Below, piece after piece: positions 1 through 10,520 of a DNA stretch of 64,000 nucleotides. The notes beneath the pieces were generated by a model. The model saw only the letters and a list, made by a program, of their open reading frames with translations, ran no database searches and had not been told where the DNA came from. The first letter of the stretch is position 1, and each line of letters opens with the position of its first letter. A program made the translations under genes and the position numbers. Origin of the DNA: Scheffersomyces stipitis CBS 6054 (Eukaryota > Ascomycota > Pichiomycetes > Serinales > Debaryomycetaceae); assembly GCF_000209165.1 (NCBI RefSeq), contig NC_009044.1, positions 1,364,001 through 1,428,000 on the forward strand, in the 5' to 3' direction.

Positions 1-269
1 AATTCTGCTGTCTTTGGCGATGACAGAGACATATTTCTTAGTCTGATTCGTGGTTTCTGTTTCGATATTCCAGACACGCGACGGATGCCTTTCAAAGAGG
101 ATTGTGACGCGGAGACAAAAGTATCGGATTCGGAGTCTACGAATAATACCAAACGCAACCTATGTATAAGTTCCTGGAGAATTAATGTCTGATTATAGAA
201 AGGGTTGGCAGAAGAGAGTTGAAGTTGGGAAACCTAAATTCGTTCAGTCAGAGCACGTGACAGAATGAT

Positions 270-285
270 ACGGTAGCGCTACCGT
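270..285. repeat. Perfect 16-bp palindrome
   Basis: ACGGTAGCGCTACCGT reads the same on both strands. It sits 11 bases after a CACGTG box (254-259), about 700 bp upstream of the TIM23 start. It could be a site for a dimeric DNA-binding protein; no known factor was recognised. Confidence 0.6.
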
Positions 286-614
286 TCGAAGGAATAAGAG
301 ATTGGCCACAAGAGGTCCGACCAGAGAACAGCAAGCTGGGATATGAATGAAAGAAGTCAATAAGAAACATGCTGAATGTGGAAATATTCCTTACTGCACT
401 TCTACATGCTAAATCATGATTTCATTTAATGGGAATTACATGCCCTATTAGTACATAATAGTTTTCGATAAAACTTTTGACATATGTATTTATATTCAAA
501 TTCAAATTCAACAACTGATCCAGAAGCAACCAACCTGGTACGTGAACTGTTCGTAACACCATATTTATCAACCATATTGCCATCTGCTGTCTTCGGTAGT
601 GTTTTCGATATTCT

Positions 615-620
615 CACGTG
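615..620. promoter_or_regulatory. CACGTG box upstream of TIM23
   Basis: The sequence is CTCACGTGACG, a Cbf1-type E-box followed by AC, 359 bp before the TIM23 ATG. A second CACGTGAC lies at 254-261. The same TCACGTGAC string occurs upstream of the complex I subunit gene at about 10776. Binding is inferred from the motif only. Confidence 0.45.
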
Positions 621-978
621 ACGTATTGACGGAAGTAGCCAATCTGCAAAATGGAGTCAACCTGCAGACGTCGCAGGCAAAAAAATTCCACCAAATGAAA
701 AGAATTTTCAGTAGAGAAAACCGAATCGAATAGTATCCCTTTTGGAAACCGTGCTACAGGACGAATTTTCGAGCAGACAACGAGTGACAGCAAGGTCCAG
801 CCAGTTTGAGCGAGTTAGGTGTAACATTCTCGCTAATCACAACTAAAATCTGTGTCATTTTGACCGTATTAAACTGAATTTTTCATATAATTTTCAGATT
901 CTACCATTTGAGTTCAATATAGAAACTCAGAAAATACAGCTAAAACAAGCGAAAGACAGCTAAAACTCTAACATAACA

Positions 979-1611
979 ATGTCGTGGTTGTTCGGAAGTA
1001 AACCCAAGACCGAAGAACAGAGTCAGTCCGATTTGAAGCAGTCGTTGGGCTTTGATCCTGCGCAAGTTGCAGATGTGTCGCAGATTCTCCAAACTCCAGG
1101 AGTGTTGGACTCGTCCAGATTGCACCCTTTGGCCGGTTTGGATAAGGGAATCGAGTATTTGGACTTGGAAGATGAACAGTTAACCACAGTCGAAGGTGCA
1201 CAGGGTATTATTCCTTCTCGAAGTTGGACTGATGACTTGTGTTACGGTACTGGTGCTGTGTACTTGCTTGGTTTAGGTCTTGGAGGAGCCTACGGTATGC
1301 AAGAGGGTATAAAGAACATTCCTCCTAACTCACCAGGAAAGTTGCAGTTAAACACAGTGTTGAACCACATGACCAAGAGAGGTCCTTATTTGGGTAACTC
1401 TGCAGGTGTTTTAGCATTGACATACAACTTGATCGATTCTTCGCTCGATGCATTGAGAGGAAAGCACGACGACTACAACACAGTCGCTGCTGGAGCTTTG
1501 GCTGGTGCCCTTTTCAGAAGCAGTGCCGGTATCAAGCCTATGGCATACTCCACGGCATTGATGGCTGGTGCGGCCTCTGCCTGGTGTGGAATCAAGCGTT
1601 TGTTACAGTGA
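979..1611 (+). CDS. TIM23: Mitochondrial inner-membrane translocase subunit Tim23
   Basis: Tim23 forms the channel of the TIM23 complex, which imports presequence-bearing proteins across the mitochondrial inner membrane. The 210-residue product has the family layout. A hydrophilic intermembrane-space half (about 1-85) begins MSWLFG and carries the LDKGIEYLDLEDEQL region. A Tim17/Tim23-type half follows with four membrane segments near 88-107, 137-153, 165-183 and 188-205. The first segment is glycine-rich (GLGLGGAYG), as expected for helix packing in this family. Length is close to that of S. cerevisiae Tim23. The ATG at 979 is in an A-rich context and the stop at 1609-1611 is intact. It converges on SMM1. 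Confidence 0.95.
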   Translation: MSWLFGSKPKTEEQSQSDLKQSLGFDPAQVADVSQILQTPGVLDSSRLHPLAGLDKGIEYLDLEDEQLTTVEGAQGIIPSRSWTDDLCYGTGAVYLLGLGLGGAYGMQEGIKNIPPNSPGKLQLNTVLNHMTKRGPYLGNSAGVLALTYNLIDSSLDALRGKHDDYNTVAAGALAGALFRSSAGIKPMAYSTALMAGAASAWCGIKRLLQ

Positions 1612-2028
1612 TCAGTAATGAGAAAATCATGATATGATGTTAAGCTCTTTCCGTGAGATAAAGAAAGAAAGCAAAGAAAGCAAGACACGGCATTCATCTT
1701 ATAGAGACAACGAGTCGTACATACTCCTGGAATGTCTGGTCCCCAGACTTGTATATAATCTAATGATAATTAGTCCCGAAGAAGAGTGTAGGAAATGGAG
1801 AGGGTAGTTCTGAATGGAATAGTATGGTATAAAATATGGGATGATATATTATCGAAGAAGAGAATTTAGAGGAGTAGAATGTTGGAACTTAGCGTACAGT
1901 TGCAGAATATAGCATAATGGAGTATGATAGAGTCCGGGAAGACCACATAATATTATAGACATTGTAATCTACAACATGGTGAATTGAAAAGTTCTTTCAT
2001 TAGATATTCCTAAATCTCTATCTATATC
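1612..2028. other. Convergent intergenic, TIM23/SMM1
   Basis: 417 bp of AT-rich sequence between two stop codons, expected to hold the 3' ends of TIM23 and SMM1. Nothing else was seen. Confidence 0.5.
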
Positions 2029-3222
2029 CTATACTGCTACCATAGCACTCTTTGTTTCGTTAAGTTTGCTTCTCTTGCTGCTCTCACCACCTGATTCCAC
2101 AGCAATGCGCTTGTTATTTCCTACCAACCTTTGCATTACCTCCTTTCTTAGCACCATGTGAGCGGCAAATTCTTCACCATTCACGCAGCGTTGTTTCTGG
2201 AGATCCTTGTTGAGAATCTTGTGAATGAACTTGTCCTCCTTATCGTTCTGGATTTCGTGGACTATTTTCTCCATATCTTCGTAAGTCCTTGTCTGGGCTA
2301 TTTGACGATAAAAAGGTGACCTTCCAGGGATCTGGTTCAACATCATGAACTTGCTTCCAGCAAATACATCGCCGTACGTTTTGGTGATGCCATAAAATTC
2401 GGAAATTAGCTTATCTTGAGTCAATGGCGAATCAGAAAAGACGCTTGGATTGGCCTCGGCAGCCTCGGCAATCATTCCACCTATGTCTTTATTGTTGAAA
2501 AGATCTTGCAAACTGCAAAGATCAGCCTTAGACTGAAGGTTCCCATTAATAACCACGCTGATTCCTTTCAGCTGAACTCGAGGTATTATCTCCAGTAAGT
2601 AGTGCCAGATCGGCTCCTGGCGATTCCGCATGGCTCGCTGTCTACAATGAATAGTCAAGTTCGCTATCCCAGTCTCGCATATCTGATCTACAAGACTTCT
2701 GGTAGCCTCCAAATCGTCCAACAATCGGATCTTACAACTGATAGGCTTTTGATTTGGTATGCCTACTTTTTGCACCAAGTCTCGAAGGACTGAACAGAGC
2801 AACTCCGGAGTCAGCAACAATGCAGCACCCATACCTGAGTGCGTCAGAAACAGCTTCGGACATCCGCAGTTCAAGTCGATGCCATCCACGTCTTTTATCA
2901 CCTTCTCAGCAGCCTGTACAGCTAAATCCGGATCAGAAGATCCCAATTGTAAAATCAATTTTCCAGCCTCAAGCTCCGGAAAAGTTCGAAAAACCAACTT
3001 TGCTCCATGAGGAGAATCCACGACGTAGTCAACAGTTTTTATCTCTTCGTTCACAACTCGCCTCGTCTGAATAAGCTTCCTATCCACTATTTCTGGAGAC
3101 CAAACGAGGTCTGCACCGTACTTAAGCGACATTATCCGATTCGGCAATTCGCCTGATCGCACCATCGGAGCAAGACACAACTTTCCGACATAATTCACCA
3201 TCTTGGTCTTTATTAAGTTCAT
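2029..3222 (-). CDS. SMM1: tRNA-dihydrouridine(20) synthase (Dus2/Smm1)
   Basis: This flavoenzyme reduces uridine 20 in the D-loop of cytoplasmic tRNAs to dihydrouridine using FMN and NADPH. The 397-residue product has the Dus TIM-barrel motifs: LCLAPMVRSGELPNR near residues 15-29, the active-site segment DLNCGCPK (116-123) with the presumed catalytic cysteine at 121, a HCRQR flavin-contact segment, and the VVINGNLQS strand. The C-terminal third, including the K/R-rich tail with SSKRSKLNET, matches the Dus2 group rather than Dus1, Dus3 or Dus4. The start at 3222 is an ATG; an alternative in-frame ATG is at codon 8. The very C-terminal residues are low complexity. Confidence 0.9.
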   Translation of the reverse strand: MNLIKTKMVNYVGKLCLAPMVRSGELPNRIMSLKYGADLVWSPEIVDRKLIQTRRVVNEEIKTVDYVVDSPHGAKLVFRTFPELEAGKLILQLGSSDPDLAVQAAEKVIKDVDGIDLNCGCPKLFLTHSGMGAALLLTPELLCSVLRDLVQKVGIPNQKPISCKIRLLDDLEATRSLVDQICETGIANLTIHCRQRAMRNRQEPIWHYLLEIIPRVQLKGISVVINGNLQSKADLCSLQDLFNNKDIGGMIAEAAEANPSVFSDSPLTQDKLISEFYGITKTYGDVFAGSKFMMLNQIPGRSPFYRQIAQTRTYEDMEKIVHEIQNDKEDKFIHKILNKDLQKQRCVNGEEFAAHMVLRKEVMQRLVGNNKRIAVESGGESSKRSKLNETKSAMVAV

Positions 3223-6200
3223 ATCAACGGAAAGATACTATATGGATATAAATTTGAAAAGTTGAAGACTCAAATATTGTAGACACTATATACAGGACAT
3301 CATTTGAAGATAGTAACGTGACCAATATGGTAGCGCGTAAGATTGCTTGTAGACGACACTCTTATCGATTTGAGCAGCTGTTTTGATGTATGGGATCAAC
3401 AGAGTTCGTTATTTAGTGGCCCTCAGAATTGAAGGTCAATGGCTGAGTTTGACTAGATTCTCTAGGATGACAAATCGTCGGATATCTCCATCTCATCCGA
3501 ACAGGTTCAATTTGTGCTAAAATTTGGGAAGTACAGGGCAGACAAAAATGGCCACATACGGAAAGTGCTCATCTCGCAGCAGGCTTTTACTGTCAGATTG
3601 ACATGCTGGGATTCACCTTGTTTGGCTGAGCAGGTTGACAAGGCAAAGAAGTAAGCCATTAGTTCCAGACGAGATGAGCTGGCCTGCATACTAAAAATAA
3701 ATTTATACAGGTACTGCAGACAGTTTCTAGTGAAGGAAATCTTTTTCCATAGTGATTCTGATTCAATAATGGGCACACAGAAAACTGACCGTAGGGATTC
3801 GAAGTGGAAATCTGTGATGGAATGTGATCAGGTAGAAAGTCATGGAGTCAGCCAAATGTCGTCTTTTTTGTGAGCAGATCTTGAGAAAATTGGGAGTGTG
3901 GAGAAGAGAGTCACGATTCAAAGCCCGTTCAGTGATGCAGAAAAGTTCTCGCTTGACATTTAACGGTCACGAATCTTAAGGTAGGCAACCACCGAATATC
4001 GGAGGTAGAGGAAGCTACGGATTTCTGGCAGTAGCGACATTTTGTAGTTTTGCAAATAATACTATATGTATGTCTGCTTCATGTAGACAATTACGGTCTT
4101 CGTTATTGTTCTGGCTGATCTGTATAATCAGTTCAGAATTTGATCGGACCGACTTTTTTTACTGCTTCCACTGCTACCAATTGTGACAGCAAAAAACAAG
4201 CAATGGCATTTCTTAAAAGACGATGGCTCTGATCCCACCCAGGGTGCCCACCTGCCTTGTCATTGACTTTGAAAACCTTTGGGTGTGATTTGGATACGGT
4301 GTGGGGCTCTTTGAAAAAGCTTGTGTGTACCGTCTGGGGTAGCCAATTGTTGCTCAGGTGAAGTAATCACATTTGGTGTCTGAGTCTCGCGATCGCAAAA
4401 AGAAAGCAACTGCATAACGTACACGGCGATTGTGTCCAAGAATTCTATTTAGTGAAATTGCGAATAAATTGACAGACATTAAAAGATACGACATTGCTAA
4501 TCACAGATAGCCCCGCAAAAGAGTCTGAAACAAATTGACTTTAACAGATGCGAGTGACATATACTAGGAGACGATGCCCATAAAGTAGCCCTATTTTCTT
4601 TGGCAAAAATGAAACATTGTAAGAGAAACAGATCAGAAAAGTGAAACAAAATTAAAAAATAAGAGCCTGAAATTATAATATTTTTTTCCGGAGTGGTAGC
4701 GTAGTACCGGAGCCAACGATTGCAGAAAATCTGGTGTTCGCGACATTTTTCAAATGCAACCAGTATAAGAAATATGTGACCAAATTTACCGCCACTTTTG
4801 CAGAGCGTGGTAAACGTCAGTCCACGCGGTTCGGATAACTGGCATTGTCAGAGAACACTCTGGAAGGGGCATCTAAAGGTCGAGATCACCAATTGTGCCC
4901 AAAGGCGGCTTGACAGGGAGTCAATGTCCGACATGTGTGACAGCAATAGAATCCGGGAAGGGATTCGTCAAGTACAGTAGGTAATCTGGTATGGCGAGAT
5001 TTCGTTCCATGTCTCGCTGGAACCGTTATCTGCGTTATCTAGGATTGTGGGGACGATACACTGTCTGCAGGAATTAGACAATCATCTCAGACATTAAAGA
5101 TTGGCACAAGACCGAAGTCTTGAGTGTCACAGGCGTAAATTTCACAGGCAGCTGCATTTTTGGGGATGTGTGAATTCACAAGATTGGAGACACGGAATGA
5201 TAGCTGAGTAAGGGCAGGTAGTTGGTATCCAAAGTTGCTGAATTGGGCAGACTGGTTGGCGACATTCCCTGAAATGAGGACGAGAGCTGCGGCTTTGGTG
5301 CTGGTGCTAATCTGACTTTGCTATTACTGCATGCATGTATGTGCAGTCGTGTTGCAGAAAAAAGACGTTCTGCGCAGACGAGACCCTACTATCGAACAGT
5401 AGGCAGCAGACACAAGAGCGATCAGACAGCGAGACAGGAGAATCACCCAGTCACTCTGGAAGCGACAGCACAGTGGTCCCAGATCTGGCAGAGAGTCACA
5501 GAAGTGCCACAGCCAGACATTGGTCAGCAGCGAGACCAACAGAGACGGACCAACAGACACAGGGCGGCAGTCTCGTTCCTTCAGGCTCGCGGAAAGGCAG
5601 GTGGAAACAAGAAGATAAAGGAAAGCTGTGCTCGCTCTTTGTTCAGATTCTGTCCGGCTCTGCCCTACTGTGATTGTTTCCAGCACCGAGAGATGTGCAG
5701 ACATCCGACATGCATTTCGATAGCAGCAGCCAGTCACTAGGCAAGTGGGCTACTTTGGCCGTCACAGTTTCACTGTCTGGGACGCACCTCCCGTTTTCGG
5801 CGGATTTTGTCGTGCGCACACTATATGCAGGCGCGACATTTCTTTTTTATTACTGCAATCGGGTGCAAAGTTTCTTTTTCATGCTTTCTTTTTTCGTGCT
5901 GCCTAAAATTTTTCTTTTATCTACCCTTGGCTATATAAAGCGGGCAGTTTCGTTTAGTCATGTTTATCAAATCTTTATAAGCACCAGGTTTCGCAGTAGA
6001 ATTTGTAATAAAAGTGTAAACAACTTTATCTTCTTTTTTTCTATAAATTACCAAAAGCTTTCCAAATAGCTGCTCAACCGTCCCAACCAGACACAATTGA
6101 CTGCTAATAACCTCGAAACACAAACAAGACACTTGTGTCGTACACTACAACAGTTATCGCACTGATATCTGGCACAAGGCATTACTAATAGCAACCGTTC

Positions 6201-6345
6201 TATACATAACACGAACTAAGAATAGCTCGTTATCTATAGCAACAACAACAGCGTACGGCCATAAATACCAACTAATAGCACAAAAGCATAGAATAGCCAA
6301 AGTACTCTACGCATAGAATTACGACGATAATACCATACTCGCACC
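3223..6345. other. Long divergent intergenic, SMM1/FUN19-like
   Basis: 3.1 kb between divergent genes. Short open frames exist, but none resembles a known protein or has a convincing start. The part at 5318-5740 is CA/GA-rich and open in several frames on both strands, which fits biased composition rather than coding. A TATA box lies at 5932. Otherwise nothing was recognised. Confidence 0.5.
5932..5939 (+). promoter_or_regulatory. TATA box, FUN19-like gene
   Basis: TATATAAA in the context GGCTATATAAAGCGG, preceded by T-rich tracts. It is about 410 bp upstream of the FUN19-like ATG, so the mRNA would have a leader of roughly 350 nt. Confidence 0.5.
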
Positions 6346-7344
6346 ATGTCGTTGTTATACCACCCTCTCTCCAGATCTGTCAACACCAGAGACTTGTCTG
6401 GCTGCTTGACTCCAAACAACCAGGCTGTAGAAGAGTTCAAGTACAAGACGTCGGAGCTCGTGACCTCCGCAGCCAAGCCCTCGGTCACATCCAACATCCT
6501 CTCTCCACCGCTCTCGCCCTACCAGCGCAACAATGTCACCATCCACCCGCCATTGGTGATGGAGAAGCTGTACATGCAGACGGTGTCGCCCTTCAAGATT
6601 GAAAACTACCAGGACTACAAGCTCACCATCGATGCCTGGGCCGAATTGGGCCCTGCCTATAAGAGCCACCAGTTGCACTTTCTCGACCAGTACAGCGTGA
6701 TTCTGCAGGAAGAGCTGCAAAAAAAGTCTGCGTTTTTGTTGCAGCAAAGAAGAGCCACTTCGACCAAGAGAAGAGCCGCGGTCTTGGACTCCGACAACGA
6801 GTCAGATGTGTCGACTGACCGTGTAAGAACCAGAAGAGTCATCAAGACGACCAACAGAGATATGGACTTTGAGTCCGGCTCGGAGCTCGACTCGCTTGTG
6901 AACTTGACTCCCAAGAAAAAGAAGATCAGAAGGGACAACACTCTGTCGCCTTCGATTGCTCAACAACAACAGCTGCTTATAGACGAGTCCATTCCCGACT
7001 TCTCTCCTGTAGCTGAAAAGACTTTACCAGCCAACAACACAAAGTGCTTGAAGATCGAATGGAAGGGTCAGCCTATGGATTTGTCCACTGACCCCAACTT
7101 GTCCAAGTTGCACCCAGCCGAAGTAGTGCTTGCATCGATTTTGCGTTTGCCAGCAGCCGTATATCTTGACTCCAAGAGACGTTTGTTCTACGAAAAAGTG
7201 CAAAGATTGAAGGTTGGCAAGCAGTTCAGAAGAACTGATGCTCAGAAGGCTTGTAGAATCGACGTCAACAAGGCATCCAGACTCTTTGCTGCCTTTGAAA
7301 AGGTCGGCTGGCTAGAAGATCATCATTTCCAACAATATTTATAA
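6346..7344 (+). CDS. FUN19: SWIRM-domain protein, Fun19/YOR338W family
   Basis: The 332-residue product ends in a SWIRM domain (about 245-332: HPAEVVLASILRLP, then YLDSKRRLFYEKV and the closing DVNKASRLFAAFEKVGWL). SWIRM is a helical DNA/nucleosome-binding fold. The N-terminal part has a proline-rich segment with PPLVMEKLYMQTVSPF, followed by a basic, serine-rich middle with KKKKIRR and RTRRVIK, likely nuclear localisation signals. This architecture is that of the S. cerevisiae paralogues Fun19 and YOR338W, whose exact function is not established. Several CTG codons are in frame (for example 6568, 6703, 6715, 6973); in a CUG-Ser yeast these would be serine. The gene has a long upstream region with a TATA box at 5932. 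Confidence 0.75.
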   Translation: MSLLYHPLSRSVNTRDLSGCLTPNNQAVEEFKYKTSELVTSAAKPSVTSNILSPPLSPYQRNNVTIHPPLVMEKLYMQTVSPFKIENYQDYKLTIDAWAELGPAYKSHQLHFLDQYSVILQEELQKKSAFLLQQRRATSTKRRAAVLDSDNESDVSTDRVRTRRVIKTTNRDMDFESGSELDSLVNLTPKKKKIRRDNTLSPSIAQQQQLLIDESIPDFSPVAEKTLPANNTKCLKIEWKGQPMDLSTDPNLSKLHPAEVVLASILRLPAAVYLDSKRRLFYEKVQRLKVGKQFRRTDAQKACRIDVNKASRLFAAFEKVGWLEDHHFQQYL

Positions 7345-7913
7345 ACAACAACAACAACATCAACTACAACTATCAATTCAATAATCATTAACATTAACAT
7401 TACAATCGGGACTTGGAATGGTCACTTCGGGTTTAGTTCTTTTTATCATTATTATTACTTTTTATCTTTCTTCGTGTGAATTGGTTTCAGTGATTCGTCA
7501 ACTACAGAGTTGACCATATATACAATAGGAAAAATGGGTATTACGGTTATTATGTGGATAACATAGAATGGTTATAAAAAATAGAAAAATCGTCATAGAC
7601 TTAGAATATACCTTCTTTTGTATTTATTTTGTATATATATAATATACTATGTGAACAGATCCAGTAGTTTATAAGCCAATGATATCCGATACTATCTTCT
7701 ACGGAAATGAATAATTACTAGAAAGAGGTAATGTTAACAACATCTGACATCTCTTGAGTAGACTTAAACAACCACTGAAGTTGGTAATAGTCGTTTATTG
7801 TTTTTCCTTTTTCCTTTTTTGCAAAGAATGTGAATTTTGTGTATACATGTCTAATAAACAATTGGTTCAAGTAGACTAAGATGAACTGAATAATAATATA
7901 TACGATAAGACAC
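7345..7913. other. Convergent intergenic, FUN19-like/PQ-loop gene
   Basis: 569 bp of AT-rich sequence, starting with a CAA-type simple repeat directly after the stop codon (7345-7370). It holds the 3' ends of both genes; no other feature was seen. Confidence 0.5.
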
Positions 7914-8885
7914 TTATTCAACGGCATCTTCCTTGTCGTTGTCCTGGTAGATGTAGAACTGCAAGAAGATGAAACTATCTTCGAAGATGGTTCCCAAAGA
8001 ACCCAACAACCAACTTAAATTAAGCAAGATATACTGGGAGTCACTACGGAAGAACAAAATCTGGCCAGCGTAAGTCAAGTTACCCAAGGTAGAGAACAAG
8101 AAGAACAACAAGCTCAAGCCATGGACCGACTTCCGGCGGTGGTTCTGGATGATCTGAGGAATACGTGCTCCCAAGTAGAGCAACGCCGACATGTAGCCCA
8201 TGATCTGAGGACCCAAACGGATATCGTCAGGAGGCAGAGGAGCATCGTCACCTTCGCCAGTGGAAGATCCTCCTAAGAAGAAACCCATCAAGCCGCAAGC
8301 AACCACAAAAATCAACGGCAATACGTATTTAATGAATATGCTGTGATATTCTGGTTCCAAGGCAATATCTGTCAAGGTAGATGATCTTCTTCTGAGCAAA
8401 GGAGAAGATTCGTGTTCGTGATGGTGATGTTCGTGGTGAGCAGCACCTTCATGTTGGTGGTTCTCGCGATCGTGATGGTGACGTTCGCCTACAGAGCTAC
8501 TGGTGCTTTTTCTTTTACCGTGGCTGTGGTGGTGTTTTGGGAAAATGTGGGTATAGTAGAAATAGGAAGCAATGATCAAGAAGTCAGCAATACAGAACCA
8601 TACGGCAAGGAAGATGACTTCAGGAAGCAAGCCCGCCCAGATTGAACCCACCAAGTTGAACACATCGCCCATGAACCAGATGCAAATGAAGCCAATAGCA
8701 ATGCCTTCGGCAGACTTCAATCTCCATTGCTCAATAAGCTGAGGCATGAGAAGAACTATCCAGCATGCCAACGAAGTGGAGCCCATTACTCCCGAAACTT
8801 GTTTTCTCCATGGAGAAGCGTCGGCGCCTTTGCCCAATACCGTAATCGAGTCCTGTAACAACCAGGCTACTGCTGACAACGCCAT
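7914..8885 (-). CDS. PQ-loop vacuolar amino acid transporter (Ypq family)
   Basis: Ypq1-3 proteins export cationic amino acids from the yeast vacuole. The 323-residue product has two PQ-loop repeats, one around Pro48-Gln49 (LLMPQLIEQWRLKSAEG) and one around Pro243-Gln244 (ARIPQIIQNHRRKSVHG), and about seven hydrophobic segments, close to the usual length of about 300. The central hydrophilic loop is strikingly histidine-rich: 17 His between residues 113 and 158, followed by ESSPLLRRRSS, which resembles a dileucine-type vacuolar sorting motif. The ATG at 8885 is the only sensible start. Which of Ypq1, 2 or 3 it matches cannot be told by eye. Confidence 0.85.
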   Translation of the reverse strand: MALSAVAWLLQDSITVLGKGADASPWRKQVSGVMGSTSLACWIVLLMPQLIEQWRLKSAEGIAIGFICIWFMGDVFNLVGSIWAGLLPEVIFLAVWFCIADFLIIASYFYYTHIFPKHHHSHGKRKSTSSSVGERHHHDRENHQHEGAAHHEHHHHEHESSPLLRRRSSTLTDIALEPEYHSIFIKYVLPLIFVVACGLMGFFLGGSSTGEGDDAPLPPDDIRLGPQIMGYMSALLYLGARIPQIIQNHRRKSVHGLSLLFFLFSTLGNLTYAGQILFFRSDSQYILLNLSWLLGSLGTIFEDSFIFLQFYIYQDNDKEDAVE

Positions 8886-9467
8886 TCTATGATTTTGCCG
8901 ATTCTAACGGTTTTTAGCTTTATGCCTTGAGAAACAAAAAGACATTTACTTTATGTGAGTCAAAATTACATTTGAAATATTCATTTGCATAGAAAAAAAT
9001 TGTTCGATGCGCGACTAATCTGGTAGCAATTTCCGCATCGAGATAGCGAGATCAAGCAATTCTGAAGTAAAGAGAGCTTTGCCGAGCTGAACATTTAGGA
9101 TAGAAGGAAGCTCATAAATTCCTACAAATAGTGCCATTATTGGTGGTACTAACATTATCAATCAGTCTATTTTGATTAATTTCAGTTCAATTGGCGCTTT
9201 AGGCGAATTATGTTGCATTTTGCAATCGTACGCACCTCATAATCTCTATGGGAACATCAGCAAATTAGATAACTTTATGGAGCTATTCACATTTTATTCT
9301 ACCATTAATATCAAGCAATCTGGAATATGTCTTCCAGTCTTAGTAAATTGTGATAGTAGGAATAAATCACGTCTCTTTAGAAAACCAATGCTTGTTTACA
9401 ATATTCGTAGTACATCATTTCTTAGAATACACTTTTGCTATAGTACATAATCTTACACTAAAATACA
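8886..9467. other. Intergenic between MTW1 3' end and PQ-loop gene promoter
   Basis: 582 bp, AT-rich. It should contain the PQ-loop gene promoter and the MTW1 3' untranslated region. Small open frames on the + strand lack support. Confidence 0.5.
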
Positions 9468-10520
9468 CTAGTCCAGCTCCTCTTTATCGGACTCTCGACG
9501 AAGACTCTGCGATATACTCTTCAACGTCTCCACTTGCGAGAGCAGAACCTCGCTTGGCAAGAAATTCTCTCTCATCAATTGACTCCCATCGATGCCTGCA
9601 CCACCATCGTCCAGGATTCTGAACGAAGCTTCTGTGACTTTTCTATGCTCTCCATCTTGGTCTACATCCATAGCATCGTCTTGGCCCTTATCTTGCTGCT
9701 GTAATATCTCCATTGATTTGCTGTCGATATACCTGTCTCGAAGATTCGGCAAAAACTGGATCTGGTTCGAGCCGGAGAGCTTCAACTTTTCTGAAAGTCT
9801 ATTTGTCTGTGAAATTAAATCATCCACCTGCTGAAGCAAGAAATAGAGAGTCTCATCAATGGGAGACAACGACTTCAATGCTTCACGCGCCTTTGGCGAA
9901 AGCTGTGGTTTACTGCTGTTGGTATTGTCAGTATTACCCTCTTCCAGAATGACCTTCTGGCTTAAGAAAACCAAATTGTTTCTGAAGAGTCGCAATATCT
10001 TTATCACTTTGCGTGCTTTGATGATCTGGAGTTTCAATATCTTGCGCAATTGCGCTTCGAGCCTTATGTTATTTACTAAGGACGAGATTTTCTCGTCAAG
10101 TTCCAGTTTTCGCAAAGAAGCTTTATCTGTAAACTCAATGCCTTCGTGATGCTTTAACTTAATCCAGCCGTCTTCTACAAGGTCATGTGGCAACGTAAAT
10201 ATGTTTCTCAACGTGTACAACTCGAACTTGTCGAAATTGCGATCTACCTGACTCTCCAATAACGTCTCCAACTTAGCTGTGCCTATTTTGATTTCATCGC
10301 TCGTCACAAGTCTGAACACATCACTTGAATCCTTGCCTGCTTTCAAAGCATGCTCTTTTCGTTCCTGTAAATACGATTCAACCCCCAGAGTGCACTTATA
10401 CATGATCTCGTTGACGGCGTTTATCACATCGTCTACTAAAGCCAATGGAGGAAACCCAAAGTGCTCTGTAAGAAGTGAAGTCACCCGGAAATCGATACTG
10501 CTACCAGAAACGTCAGCCAT
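9468..10520 (-). CDS. MTW1: Kinetochore MIND complex subunit Mtw1 (Mis12)
   Basis: Mtw1/Mis12 is a subunit of the four-protein MIND complex that links the inner kinetochore to the Ndc80 complex. The N-terminus carries the Mis12 signature: LLTEHFGFPPLALVDDVINAVNEIMYKC (about 16-43), followed by a long helical region with YTLRNIFTLPHDLVE. A coiled coil covers much of 130-260. The product is 350 residues, longer than S. cerevisiae Mtw1 (289), with an acidic low-complexity stretch DDAMDVDQDGEH near 285 that accounts for part of the difference. The ATG at 10520 leads straight into the conserved domain. It diverges from the complex I subunit gene. Confidence 0.9.
   Translation of the reverse strand: MADVSGSSIDFRVTSLLTEHFGFPPLALVDDVINAVNEIMYKCTLGVESYLQERKEHALKAGKDSSDVFRLVTSDEIKIGTAKLETLLESQVDRNFDKFELYTLRNIFTLPHDLVEDGWIKLKHHEGIEFTDKASLRKLELDEKISSLVNNIRLEAQLRKILKLQIIKARKVIKILRLFRNNLVFLSQKVILEEGNTDNTNSSKPQLSPKAREALKSLSPIDETLYFLLQQVDDLISQTNRLSEKLKLSGSNQIQFLPNLRDRYIDSKSMEILQQQDKGQDDAMDVDQDGEHRKVTEASFRILDDGGAGIDGSQLMRENFLPSEVLLSQVETLKSISQSLRRESDKEELD

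Larger units (their letters stand above)
1..978. other. Intergenic, upstream of TIM23
   Basis: No reading frame here looks like a gene. The stretch holds the TIM23 promoter, including two CACGTG boxes (254-259 and 615-620) and a perfect 16-base palindrome at 270-285. Whatever gene lies further upstream is outside the window. Confidence 0.6.

Noticed and set aside
5674..6069. 131-codon + strand frame before FUN19-like gene
   Set aside because: It runs through T-rich promoter sequence and the TATA box; the Phe-rich translation reflects composition.
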